NCBI RefSeq assembly: GCF_025118155.1
Contig: NW_026251426.1
Coordinates: forward strand, 1 to 64,000
DNA from: Cokeromyces recurvatus
Taxonomy: Eukaryota; Mucoromycota; Mucoromycetes; Mucorales; Mucoraceae
Direction of reading: 5' to 3'
DNA length: 64,000 nt
Made by a program: the position numbers and the translations under genes. The notes beneath the pieces were generated by a model. It was not told where the DNA came from and made no database searches. It worked only from the letters and a program-made list of their open reading frames with translations. Positions 33,536 to 44,265 of this stretch are shown one piece after another; the stretch's first letter is position 1, and each line of letters starts with the position of its first letter.

Positions 33536-36500
33536 AAAAAAAAAGAAAAGAGAAAGTTGGGATTATTTAACCCAATTCACATTAGAGTACTGCGCAAAAG
33601 GAACACTAGCGGATATATTAGCTAATTCTGATATTGATTTATCATGGATCTTTAAATTTTCACTTATCAATGATTTATTAGAAGGTAGCTTTTGTGTGTG
33701 TGTATGTTTAAAAGCTTATATATATATATTTTAGGCTTGGACTTCTTACAACATTCCCAGTTTATCTATCATGGCTGCCTAACTTCATTTTCCTGTCTCA
33801 TTACTGGTAAATGGGAATTAAAAATTACAGATTATGGATTACAAAGGATACGTCGAAATCAAATTGATCCCTCCGTATATTTTGCGCTTCGAAAGAATTT
33901 ACATATGGATAATAAAGAAATTATATCTGAACAAACTTATCTTCTTCCCGACAGCGAACATTTACTTTGGATTGCACCTGAAGCTGTAACCTGTACATCA
34001 GTAGGTTTTTATCTAATTTGCCCGACTAAGCGAGCAGATATATATAGGTAAAAATGAATAAATAAATAAATATTGAATTTTACTCATACATATGTTTTGA
34101 TAAATAGCGTTGGGGTTATTATCAATGAAATACTTACAAGAGAAAAGCCATATCAAAAGCTTCTAAATCAAGGATTATCGTATGAAAATATATTTATGCG
34201 TATAGCTAATGAAAACCTGAGGGTGTCCACACAACCAGTTGGAGAAGATGAATATTCTGATAAGATTAATGCAATTATTTATGATTGTTTACAATCTGAT
34301 CCAAGCTCAAGGCCATCGTGTTCTATGATTAGGGTAACTAATGCTTGCATTATACATACATACATACATACATATGTGTATATGTATATACTTTTTTAAC
34401 ATACTAATTATTTTTTATTCATAAAATAGCACCAAATAAAGTCAATTGATCCTTATCTTACACAATCTAATGATGTTGTAGATAATTTAGCAAATTTGGT
34501 AGGAAAAACTATATAAAGCTTCAATATATATGTATATATTACTCATTGTTTATCATGATAGCTTGAAAAATATGCAAATGACATGGAAAACTTAGTGCGT
34601 AAACGAACTGCCAACTTGCAACAAAGAACTTTAGAATTAGAAGAAGAACGCGCACGTACTCAAACTTTATTGCAAGGTTAAAGAAAAAAAAATAATAATA
34701 ATTTTAATATGCATATAGTTTACTGATACAGAAGAAAATAAATAGATCTTAAAATAGCAAAGGAAGTAGCCGAAGCTGCAGCTGCAGCTAAGCAAAATTT
34801 TTTAGCCAATATGTCTCATGGTAAGTTCTAGTATATGAAATTTATTGTATATTTAATTGTGTGCTTTAATAGAAATTCGTACGCCTATGAACGCTGTTAT
34901 TGGAATGTCCCGTATATTAATGGAGAGTGATTTACCAACTGAGTTATATGATTGTGCGGAAACAATTGAATCTTCAGGTAAACAAAAAAATATATACATA
35001 TATGTATCTGTATATCGATATATATTTATAAGCTAACTTTTTTTTTTGTTTCTTTTTTTTTTTTTTTAAAAAAAAAAAGGTAATCATCTTATGGCACTTA
35101 TTGATGATATTTTAGACTATTCAAAGATTGAATCCGGAAAGCTTTCACTCGAAAAACGAATTTTAGACTTGGTAAGCATTATAAACCGTTCGTAAAAAGA
35201 ATGAATGAATTTTAATAAATTTATAGGTATTTGTAATTGAAAGTGCTGTAAAGCTTGTCGCTCCCACATTCTTAGATAAAGGGTTAACTCTGTGGTACGA
35301 AATTGATCCTAATATACCAATTCATATTTATGGTGACTTGGTACGCTTACGTCAAGTTATTTTTAATTTACTGTCGAATGCTCTTAAGTTTACAAAAATG
35401 GGCTACGTTCGTATTTTAGTTGAAATGGGACAACAGCAAGAAAAGGAAGACGATAATATAATTTCTCTTTTAGTCTCTGTAACAGATACTGGTATTGGTA
35501 TCCCGAAGGACAAACAAAACAAACTTTTCCAATCGTTTTCTCAAGTAGATGCATCTACGACGCGTAAGTTTGGCGGTACTGGGCTTGGCCTAGCTATTAG
35601 TCAACAGTTATGTCGTATGATGGGGGGTGATATGGTAAGACGATTTGTTTTATATTTATTTATCCCTAAGCAACTTACTAATTTTAACTTTTTTTTTAAC
35701 GCTTTTAAAGTGGGTTGAATCTGAAGTTGGGAGGGGCTCAACATTCAAATTTCAGGTTTTATTAGAGAAGCAAGTAAATAGTTTAACCTATAAAGAACAA
35801 AATCATCTTTGTGAGCTAGTATGCAATAACCCATTGGTTATTACGCAAAAGGATTCTGCTAAACAAGCTTGGCAAGGACTTATACGCAGCTTACTTATAG
35901 AAAATGTTCAAACTATGGATTACGATGAAGTTATTGCATATATTACTCAAGAAAACCATTTTGATCATTCTGTCATTATTGTAGATACAGACTTTGATAT
36001 TATTGACTCTCTTGATTCTCAGCCTACGACAAGTGAAATGGTCATCAATAAATTAAGGAGTACATATCCAAGTTTAAAGAACATTCCTATGCTTTGCATC
36101 AACGATATTAGACTGATAAAATCGAACAAAAAGTCATCGCCTTCGATAAACGGTTCACAAGCTCGCTCTTTACCCAAAAATATCACTCCACATCCGGAAG
36201 AAAAGGGTGATCCTACAGCACTTGAATCTATGGATCGTAAATGGAATCTTTATAAACCCATCAAAAACTCCAAACTAATTAGCATCATACGCCATATGTC
36301 AACTTTAAATCACTCTGAACCATCTCCAATGGTTGAATCAAAAGATAGATATCATAAAACACAGCATTTTACATTTTCAGAAATTAATTTAACTTTGTCT
36401 GATATTTTATCAAATAAGACAACATTACTTGTAGATGATAACCCAATAAACCAAAAGGTGTTATCGAGGATGTTGAGTAAGATGGGTCTCAAACCACAGA

Positions 36501-36820
36501 TTGCACAAAATGGACGAGAGGCCTGTGAGCTAGTATCAAAATCAAAAGTAGATCTTATCTTTATGGACATTTGGATGCCAGAAATGAATGGACTTGAGGC
36601 TACAAAATGGATAAGAGACATGAATAAAACGGATGGTAATAATCCATACATCATAGCAATGACAGCATGTGTGATGGCAGGTGATCGAGAAAAATGCATA
36701 GAAGCTGGTATGAATGGATATGTCAGTAAACCAGTACGCAAAGAAGAGTTAGAAGCAGCGTTGTGTATGTATATTCATACACAAATTAATAACTTAGTAG
36801 TACCCAATGATACAATATGA
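30115..36820 (+). CDS. Receptor-guanylyl-cyclase-like hybrid histidine kinase
   Basis: Twenty exons: 30115-30405, 30472-30873, 30950-31147, 31210-31455, 31516-31528, 31588-31768, 31830-32163, 32252-33117, 33190-33255, 33310-33470, 33586-33684, 33735-34047, 34108-34333, 34430-34498, 34562-34676, 34746-34820, 34873-34977, 35080-35171, 35227-35634, 35711-36820; 1789 aa, all phases consistent. Order: signal peptide; two periplasmic-binding-protein-like lobes (~38-330, ~340-550), the first with SGVDGIIVTIPN and KNIPVLVFNAG; Cys-rich stem (~631-708); membrane helix (~722-744); polyQ (~822-835); kinase-homology domain (~860-1132) with IYHGCLTS in place of HRD and ITDYGL for DFG; coiled coil (~1155-1193); histidine kinase with SHEIRTPMN (His1218), NLLSNALKF, DTGIG and GTGLGLA; a divergent receiver-like spacer; receiver with VDDN (1662-1663), Asp1706 and Lys1760. 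Predicted plasma-membrane phosphorelay sensor. The intron after 32163 (GTAAAA donor) is the weakest junction. Confidence 0.88.
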
Positions 36821-37138
36821 AAAATAATGTAAATTTATATAATCTCTATACTTTTAAAAATATATTTATTTGAAAAAAAAAAATAAAATTTATTATGAAA
36901 AGTTAAATATTAAGGATTTATACTTTAATATTTATTAAATGGAGCTTTACTTCTAAAATTCTTTGAGTCACATTCCTTTATATATTTGTAGTCAGCTATT
37001 TTGCATTTGGCTTAATAATTTTGAACTAATATCCTACTGTACCTTTTGTACTGTACATTAAATAATCGTATTGTGTACGCTAGAGAGAAATTTGACTATT
37101 TATATCTTTTCAATTTAAAAAAAAAAATGTATCGATGG

Positions 37139-37177
<39 letters not shown>

Positions 37178-37383
37178 CAAGTGGCTAAATGTTCGTGTAT
37201 AATACTTGGATATAATAAATGTTAACAATTAAGATATATATCATGTAATTAATGCTGTAATTGCCCTTATGAATTGTCTTCTCTTATTAGCAGAAAATGA
37301 AGTATATTCTACAAATGAAAAAAGAAAATTTTTATTTTATAGCATCATGAACTTATGCTTATACATAGTAGATAGAGTATTTA
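36821..37383. other. Convergent spacer with poly-T
   Basis: Lies between two convergent stop codons; includes a 36-T run at 37142-37177 and several AATAAA-like signals. No gene. Confidence 0.65.
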
Positions 37384-38851
37384 TTAGTTTTGAGAATGCG
37401 CCTTTCCAGTTGGATAAGTATAACATTCAATCGATTCACGTTTCATTTGAATAGAGTATCCAGGAGCTAAAGGAGCTGTATACTTGCCATCCTTCATGAT
37501 AACAGGATGAATAAAATGTTCATGCAAATGGTCAACATATTCTAAGGCGCGTCCTTCAGTTGTACCAGTAATGCAAATGTAATCGATTAAGGATAAATGT
37601 TGAACATATTCACATAAACCCACACCACCTAAACCATAAAATAAGACTTAATATATATGTCTATACATCTTTTTTAACAAATAATACAACTAAAGAAGTT
37701 TACCTGCATGTGGCCAAACGGGAATATTAAATTTCTTTGCCATTAAAAGAATAGCCAAGACTTCGTTAACACCTGCTACACGACAAGAATCAATTTGACA
37801 AAAATCAATAGCTTGAGCTTGGAATAATTGCTTGAAGATGATACGATTTTGAATATGTTCACCAGTAGCGACCTTTGTATGAGGGTAAAGACCTTTACGG
37901 ATTGTAGCATGGCCAAGTACATCATCAGGTGAAGTAGGCTCTTCTATAAATAAGGGCTTAAAGGTTATAAGGTCTTGCATCCAATCGATGGCTTCTTGAA
38001 CATCCCAAACTTGATTAGCATCCATCATTAAAACACCCTCTTCACCAATTTCTTCACGAATTAATGCAGCTCGACGAATATCTGCTTCGCGATTACTACC
38101 CACTTTTTGCTTAAAATAATTGAACCCTTGTGCCTTGGCTTCACGGATCAATCTACGTACCTTTTCATCACTATAACCTATAAATCAAAGCCATTATTCC
38201 ATTTGATCATCTATACGATACGTACACTACTGTATTCCTGTTCTTACCTAACCAACCAGCAGAGGTTGTATAACTAGGATAACCATTAGCAAGTACATCA
38301 GCCTCACAGACAGCCTTTGTAGCCTCTCTTTCACGCAACATTTGAATAGCTTCTTCAGGTGTTATCACATCAGTAATATATCGAAAATCGATACATTGTA
38401 CAAATTGTTCAGGAGTCATATCTACAACCAATTTCCAAACAGGTTTATTTTCAGCCTTTGCCCAAAGGTCCCAAATAGCATTGATAACTGCACCAGTAGC
38501 TAGATGAATAACGCCTTTTTCAGGACCAATCCAACGTAACTGAGAATCACCTGTACAAATTCGATGAGTAGCACGCATATCTTTTACCAAGTCACATAAT
38601 TTCTTATTTACAAACTTAACAGCAAGTTCTTCGATCGCACTACAGACAACGTTATTACCACGACCACAAGTAAAAGTCATACCATGACCTTCAAAGCTTG
38701 GAGTATCCGTATAGAAAATGATATAGGCAGCGGAATAATCAGGATCCTTATTCATTGCATCTGAACCATCTAATAATTTTGATGTAGGGAAACGTATATC
38801 TCTAATTTCATATTTGGTAATAGTAGAGTTTATTAATTTTTGCTGTGTCAT
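37384..38851 (-). CDS. L-fuconate dehydratase (ENOSF1 type)
   Basis: Three exons (transcribed order): 38248-38851, 37704-38177, 37384-37628; 440 aa, matching the enolase-superfamily ENOSF1 length. The N-terminal capping domain has [18 protein letters not shown] and [17 protein letters not shown]. The barrel has FNYFKQKVG (K-x-K base), MMDANQ (metal Asp), [10 protein letters not shown] (metal Glu), ATGEH (metal Glu) and WPHAGG (acid/base His). It converts L-fuconate and related acid sugars to 2-keto-3-deoxy acids in the cytosol or mitochondrion. It is tail-to-tail with the receptor kinase. Confidence 0.94.
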
Positions 38852-39045
38852 TGCGTATAATATGACTATATATTTTTTTTTCTTATTGGATTTAAGTAAG
38901 TCAAAAGAGAGAGAGAGAGAAAAAAAAAAAGAGTATTTATATACTATTATGCAAATAAGGTTTTCAAACTCAAATTTTAACTTTTATAGGCACGGGGAAA
39001 AGGACATTATTTAATTTTCCTAAAATGGATGACGGACACTTTTTA

Positions 39046-39755
39046 TTATTGTTGTTTCAAATTCTGTGAATTGTTTAAACGATACATTATATCTTTGCCT
39101 AATGTGTATACAACTAAGCTAGGTACAATAATCCAAAACCCATTAGGAATCTATATCCATAAATGATTAGATTAGAATATATAAATAATTATGTAGAAGT
39201 GATTTTATCTTACAATCCATAAAAATATAAGATCTTTCATCGTATTATGGCCAATATGTTGATATCCAGAAAATGGTTCTACAAGCCAATATAATATCGT
39301 TTTTGAAAGTGTCATTAGAGCAGCAGAGAAGCCTATTAAATTTGCCTGGCCTACATTCACATTTTTTCGCAATAGCCAAAGATATAGAAAATTTAAAAAT
39401 GTTTCAATAGCATTCATTACAGCTAATAAAAAGTAGTATTATTATTATTAGTAGTAGTAGTGGTAAAATATAATTTGAATTATTACCTTGAGCGCCTGTG
39501 AAACCATCATGAGAATTAAAAGCAGGCAATCCATAGAAATGATCAATCTGATTTTTATTAAATATTAGGAATTTTAGTTTAACTCGGTATTTTTTTTTTT
39601 TCCTTTTAAGGCCCTGCTAACTTTTTATTTTTTATTTTTCATCTTTTAGTGCTCACATTTGGTTTCTGTCATTAATAGCCAAAGACCATAAAGTAACATA
39701 CCTGTCCATAAAGATTATAAGGTTTCCAAAGAAAGTTCAACGATCCACCTTCCAT
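39046..39755 (-). CDS. Small multi-pass membrane protein, EXPERA/EBP-like (tentative)
   Basis: Four exons (transcribed order): 39702-39755, 39487-39547, 39214-39422, 39046-39150; at least 142 aa. It reads MEGGSLNFLWKPYNLYG, YGLPAFNSHDGFTGAQAVMN, a hydrophobic segment, LIGFSAALMTLSKTILYW, EPFSGYQHIGHNT, FLWIIPNGFWIIVPSLVVYTLG. Three or four membrane helices with buried polar residues resemble the emopamil-binding/EXPERA fold; this is inference. An extra upstream exon is possible: a 23-nt piece near 39815-39840 would extend the frame through YRPHS. So the start is uncertain. Confidence 0.65.
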
Positions 39756-41239
39756 GCTATGAGGTCTATAACTAATTTAGTTTAATCTTTATGGAAATAA
39801 GCTTTACCTCATACCTTAGTAAACAATATCCGAAATCCTACAATCACAATAATAATGTTCAAAACCAAATGAACTTTTTATTTTATTTTATTTTCATTTT
39901 ACCCATGTTACAATTAAAGAGCTTAAAGATACCCATATTTTAATCCAAAGTGGTACCTCGGACAAGGAATTTTTTATTAAATGTTGGTTCGTGATGGTTG
40001 TCATGATTCTCTTTGAAAAAAGGAGAGACGACAAAAATTGACTCCGGAAAAAAAAATGTATTGCTAAAGTCAGCGTAAGTCATAATAATCATTTTTATAT
40101 GTACACACATATTTTTTTTTTTTTTTTTTTTCATAGATTGATATAAAATAAACTTAATTTAGCCATCATTAACATCTCGCGAAAAGGCACGGATTTTAAC
40201 AAAATAAATAAATAAAATAAAAGTGTTTTATAAACATGTTACTTGAATTACTTTCACATTAGACTTCTACTCTATACTATACATACCAATCTTAAAAAAA
40301 AAATTATTGATAATACTACACATAGTTCGATATAGATAAAAGAAGCTTTGTTAGAATAATACGAACAAATTCTTAAATAAGAAAACCCCTTTTTTTTACT
40401 ATAAATATTAAATTGAACGATAATAATTATATGAAGGTTATATTTTTGAGAAGGTAATATAATCATATAGTAGTGTACCTTACAATGTACATAATAGATG
40501 ACCATTTTAACATTTCAATACTCACATAAATAATGTTTATAATAATAACATAGATACTAGGTGAAATATGTTTCAAAGTTTATCTACCTTTTGGAATGGC
40601 TGTCAGACTATGAACGTATTGACTTTGATTAAAAGTCATTCCTGATGTTAAATGAAGCTTATAGTTTAATAACATCTGTAGTTTATGTATTTTTTTTTTT
40701 TTGTTATACAGTTTACTATAAACAGACTGGTAAAGTATATGTTTAAGTCAAGATTGATTACTCTAATGAAATGTCAAATATAAATGCTATAATGGCAAAA
40801 AACCTTGGAGTATCTAATATAGATTAAGTCTAGGTATTAATTGTAAAAAAAAAGGGGGCCAAGAGAGGGAAAGAATTAACAGTGTATTTTAGAATTTATA
40901 TAGAAGATATGAACGTCTCTTATAATAAAATTTTGTCTTTAACTCATATAAAATAGAAGGTAATAATAATAATTGGTTATAAGAACATTTCAGTATGCTT
41001 CTTTGATATTATTCTCTTGTATTATACACCAACATTATGATGTAGTGTCTTCCTATATCTTTTATTTCTGTTTACTGGTATTTATATTTGAATATAAATG
41101 TATATAGGTTTATATACTGCATTCATTCAAATTTGCTAATGAACTTAGGTAGAAAAGCAAAAAAGAAAAAAAAAATAATAGTTTGGCTTAAATTAGAATG
41201 AAAAAAAACAGTTAAAAAATGTTTAATAAATAAAAACTT
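39756..41239. other. 1.5-kb intergenic region
   Basis: AT-rich, with T runs near 40112-40130 and 40690-40702. Short ORFs here lack protein-like composition. It may hold the promoter and first exon of the membrane protein gene on its left. Confidence 0.55.
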
Positions 41240-42835
41240 TTAAAGTAACAAGTCATCAAAAGCAGAAGACTTCTTGATTTGCTGTTGTTGTTGTTGTCGA
41301 ATCGGACCATTGCTTGAATTATTGTTGGAATTATTAGCCCAATTGTTCCATTCAGCATTAATACTAGCATTTTTCAAAGAATTCATTGAGGGGCCCTGTG
41401 GTTTTTTAGTAGTGGTAGACTTTGTACCCAAAGAATCTAAACTAATCAAATTGGATGCTTGAGACCAGATTCCCCCTATAGGTGAAGTGTCAGAAGCAAT
41501 AGCTGTGGTAGTCGTAGTAGTTTGGTTTACAGTAGTGGGCTGTTTAGTAGTTAGTTGTTCAGTAGATTTGCTTACAGTTAGTGTATCAAATGCTTGCGAT
41601 AACATTAAATCACGTCCCTGTGATTTTCTTATAGGATCAGATGGTGTTGTAAATGTATTCTCTTCACCCAAAAGATCAAAAATATCTTGTGATTTTTGTG
41701 GTGTTTGATGAGGTGGCTTTGGAGGTACATTATTTGATTGCGTGGCACTTACAAAATCATCAAAATCATCTAATATAAACATATAAATTATGACGTTCCC
41801 CTTATGCTAAAATTTTATTTTTACCATCTTCATTTCCAATGGTAAAGTCTCCCCAATCATCATCATTTTTATTGGTACTTTGAACAGTAACCTTGTCGTC
41901 AAGATCAAATAGGTTCATTTCTTTAGCAGTCTTTGGCTTCTTAATTTCTTCTTTTTTAATACTCTTATTTTGATTCTGTTTACTTGTAGAATCAGATGAA
42001 TTACTAGTTTCATCGTCATAACGGCTGGGCCTTTCTTCATCATAAAAATCGGCACTATTGCTGCTACCATAATCACTACCAAATCCCTCATATCGACTAC
42101 TACCTGAATACATCATACCACCCTCAGATCCTACACCAGTATACTTGTTACGATTCTTTTTTGCCTTTTTACGTTCTGCTTTAATCAAGTCAACATCGGC
42201 CAATAATTCAGCTAGTTCCTTTGCACGATTACGTACTAAATAGAATAAAGTAAGCAAAAAAAAAAATGTATATATTTATATAAATAAATGTATATATCAA
42301 AGAAGAATATCACTATTTACCATTAATACCCTGATCTTTTCCTTTATCATCAATATAATGAAAGTTCTTCATCATCTTTATCATCGATATGTGTGACCTT
42401 GCGTCATCAACTACTCTTTCCGAACCATTTTTGATAAGATACTCTAAAAGAACAAGGGACTACCAAAAAAAAATGTTAGTTTTCTAAGCATAAAATATGA
42501 ATACATTACTTTATAGATTTGTCTCCATTGCTTGGCTTCTTTTTCAGTAAAACGCTGATATATGGTGGGCATGATTTCATTAAAATATTGGCTAACATAC
42601 TAAATTAAGAATGATGATAAAATGATGATAAAATGATGAAAATCTTACAAATTAAAAGTGCCCTGAGCAATTTCCTGCATTAGAGTACTTGATGCTCCCC
42701 ATGCTTCGTTATTGGTTGCTTCATGGACTTTAGCTTCCATTTCAGTATAATTTAACACAACATTTTTACTACATGAAGATTAGCCTTTTATACAATTTTA
42801 ATGCACATTTATTTACACTTTATTAATAACATCCT

Positions 42836-42870
<35 letters not shown>

Positions 42871-42956
42871 AATTTAAAATTAGGTATTAATACAAATAAC
42901 AGTACTCTCACTTCCCATAATTCGGGAATTTGCCAGTTTAAATTGAATGAATTCAT
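41240..42956 (-). CDS. ent3: Epsin-like ENTH-domain protein, Ent3/EpsinR type
   Basis: Seven exons (transcribed order): 42912-42956, 42827-42843, 42649-42768, 42510-42591, 42321-42459, 41825-42235, 41240-41769; 447 aa. The ENTH domain covers the first ~150 residues: PELWEDVINKVKNVVLNYTE, EATNNEAWGASSTLMQEIA, WRQIYKSLVLLEYLIKNGSERV, FHYIDDKGKDQGINVRNRAKEL. The tail is disordered with acidic DDDWGDFTIG and DDFDDFVSA motifs typical of clathrin-adaptor/GGA-ear binding. The PELWEDV start separates it from endocytic Ent1/2. Likely role: TGN-endosome clathrin traffic through phosphoinositide binding. Confidence 0.92.
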
Positions 42957-43058
42957 TTCACTTGAACAAACAAAAAGAAAAAAGAAAAAATAATTAAAAT
43001 AATCATGAACTCCTAATATTATATTTTAAAGAACGATAAAATATTTTTATTTTTATTT

Positions 43059-43853
43059 TTAAGCGATAAGCTCAACAACACCACCGGCAGCCTTAATCTT
43101 CTTTTCAGCAAGGGCAGAGACGAAACGGGTACGAACAATTACAGGTTGAGAGATCTTACCCTTAGCCAAGACCTTACCATAACCCTAATAAGATTAAAAA
43201 AAATAAAATAAAGGTGAGCATTATAATTACTTTAAAAAATAAAATAAAATAAAATACCTTTTCAAGGACATCAATGACAGGAACCTTTTCGGTATTCTTA
43301 TATTTTTCACGAACACCTTCACCAGCAAGGGCCCAAATTTGGTCAAGGTTGACAACAGGACGCCAGGTAGGGTTCTTCTTCAAGTGGAAGTGACGCATAC
43401 CGACCTTACCAAAGTAACCAGGATGGTACTTATCCATGTTGGTACGATGATGGTGTTGACCACCAGCAAGACCACGACCACCAGGATGCTTTCTGTGCTT
43501 GCCAATACGACCGTGACCGGCTGAGACGTGTCCACGCTTCTTTCTGTTATGATGAAGTCTGGTAGGCTACAAAATAGGAATTAGTGACTGAAAGGAATAG
43601 AATAGAAAAAAAAATAAAGTATAATGGGGAGGGAGGGAGGCGATGAATTTTTGTTCAAAATTGATCTGTCTTATGAATTAAATTAACAAGCATTGGATTT
43701 CTAATTCGAATGTCCTTGATTAATTAAAATTCCATAAACATTTATTATACTGATAATCCATTTAGTAATCCATCTCTTATACTGTAATCCATCCATCGCT
43801 CATTATATTCATATCCCCATTTATGCTTTAGGTATGGATGCGCAACTTACCAT
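43059..43853 (-). CDS. rpl28: 60S ribosomal protein uL15 (L28/L27a)
   Basis: Three exons (transcribed order): 43851-43853, 43258-43566, 43059-43184; 145 aa. Exon 1 is only the ATG, followed directly by a GTAAGT donor. The rest reads [47 protein letters not shown], then the C-terminal [24 protein letters not shown]. This is an intact cytosolic large-subunit protein. The start-codon-only first exon is common in ribosomal protein genes of many fungi. Confidence 0.96.
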
Positions 43854-44265
43854 TTCGGTTAAAAGAGAAAGTTCCTAATCATTTCTTATTTTTTTACTTT
43901 TGTCTGTTGTAAATACTGAAATGAAGTAAATTAAAAGTCCGTCGACTCATCATGGTATTGAGACGAATCGAAAAATTTTCTGAGACAAAATGAGTTAAAA
44001 AAAAAATATTTATTATAGTATTTATGAAATGAAAGTACTAGATGAAAAATATAGATGTATATATGTCTTATTACTGGAAATGTTGTTTGTTTATCCTACA
44101 TGTAGTATTCATAGGCTTTTTATTTTAATAGAAGTTAGCTTAATATAATATTCATGTAACTTTATTAAACATATATGAATGTAAATATATAAGGAATGAT
44201 AATAATAATAATAATAAATAAACGAATGTTGATATGCTTTTTTTCTATTTACTGTACACACGAAC
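43854..44265. other. Intergenic, uL15 promoter side
   Basis: About 410 bp between the uL15 start codon and the Boi-like stop codon. It should hold the uL15 promoter and 5' UTR; no motif could be assigned with confidence. Confidence 0.5.

Noticed and set aside
33471..33545. Lys/Glu-rich coding extension in the receptor gene (GAAAAA repeats)
   Set aside because: It lies between a GT donor and an ATTAG acceptor that join the conserved IVE-EYCAKGTL motif, so it is intron.
39940..40505. Minus-strand ORFs of 64 and 77 codons
   Set aside because: Low-complexity, AT-driven composition with no domain or splice logic.
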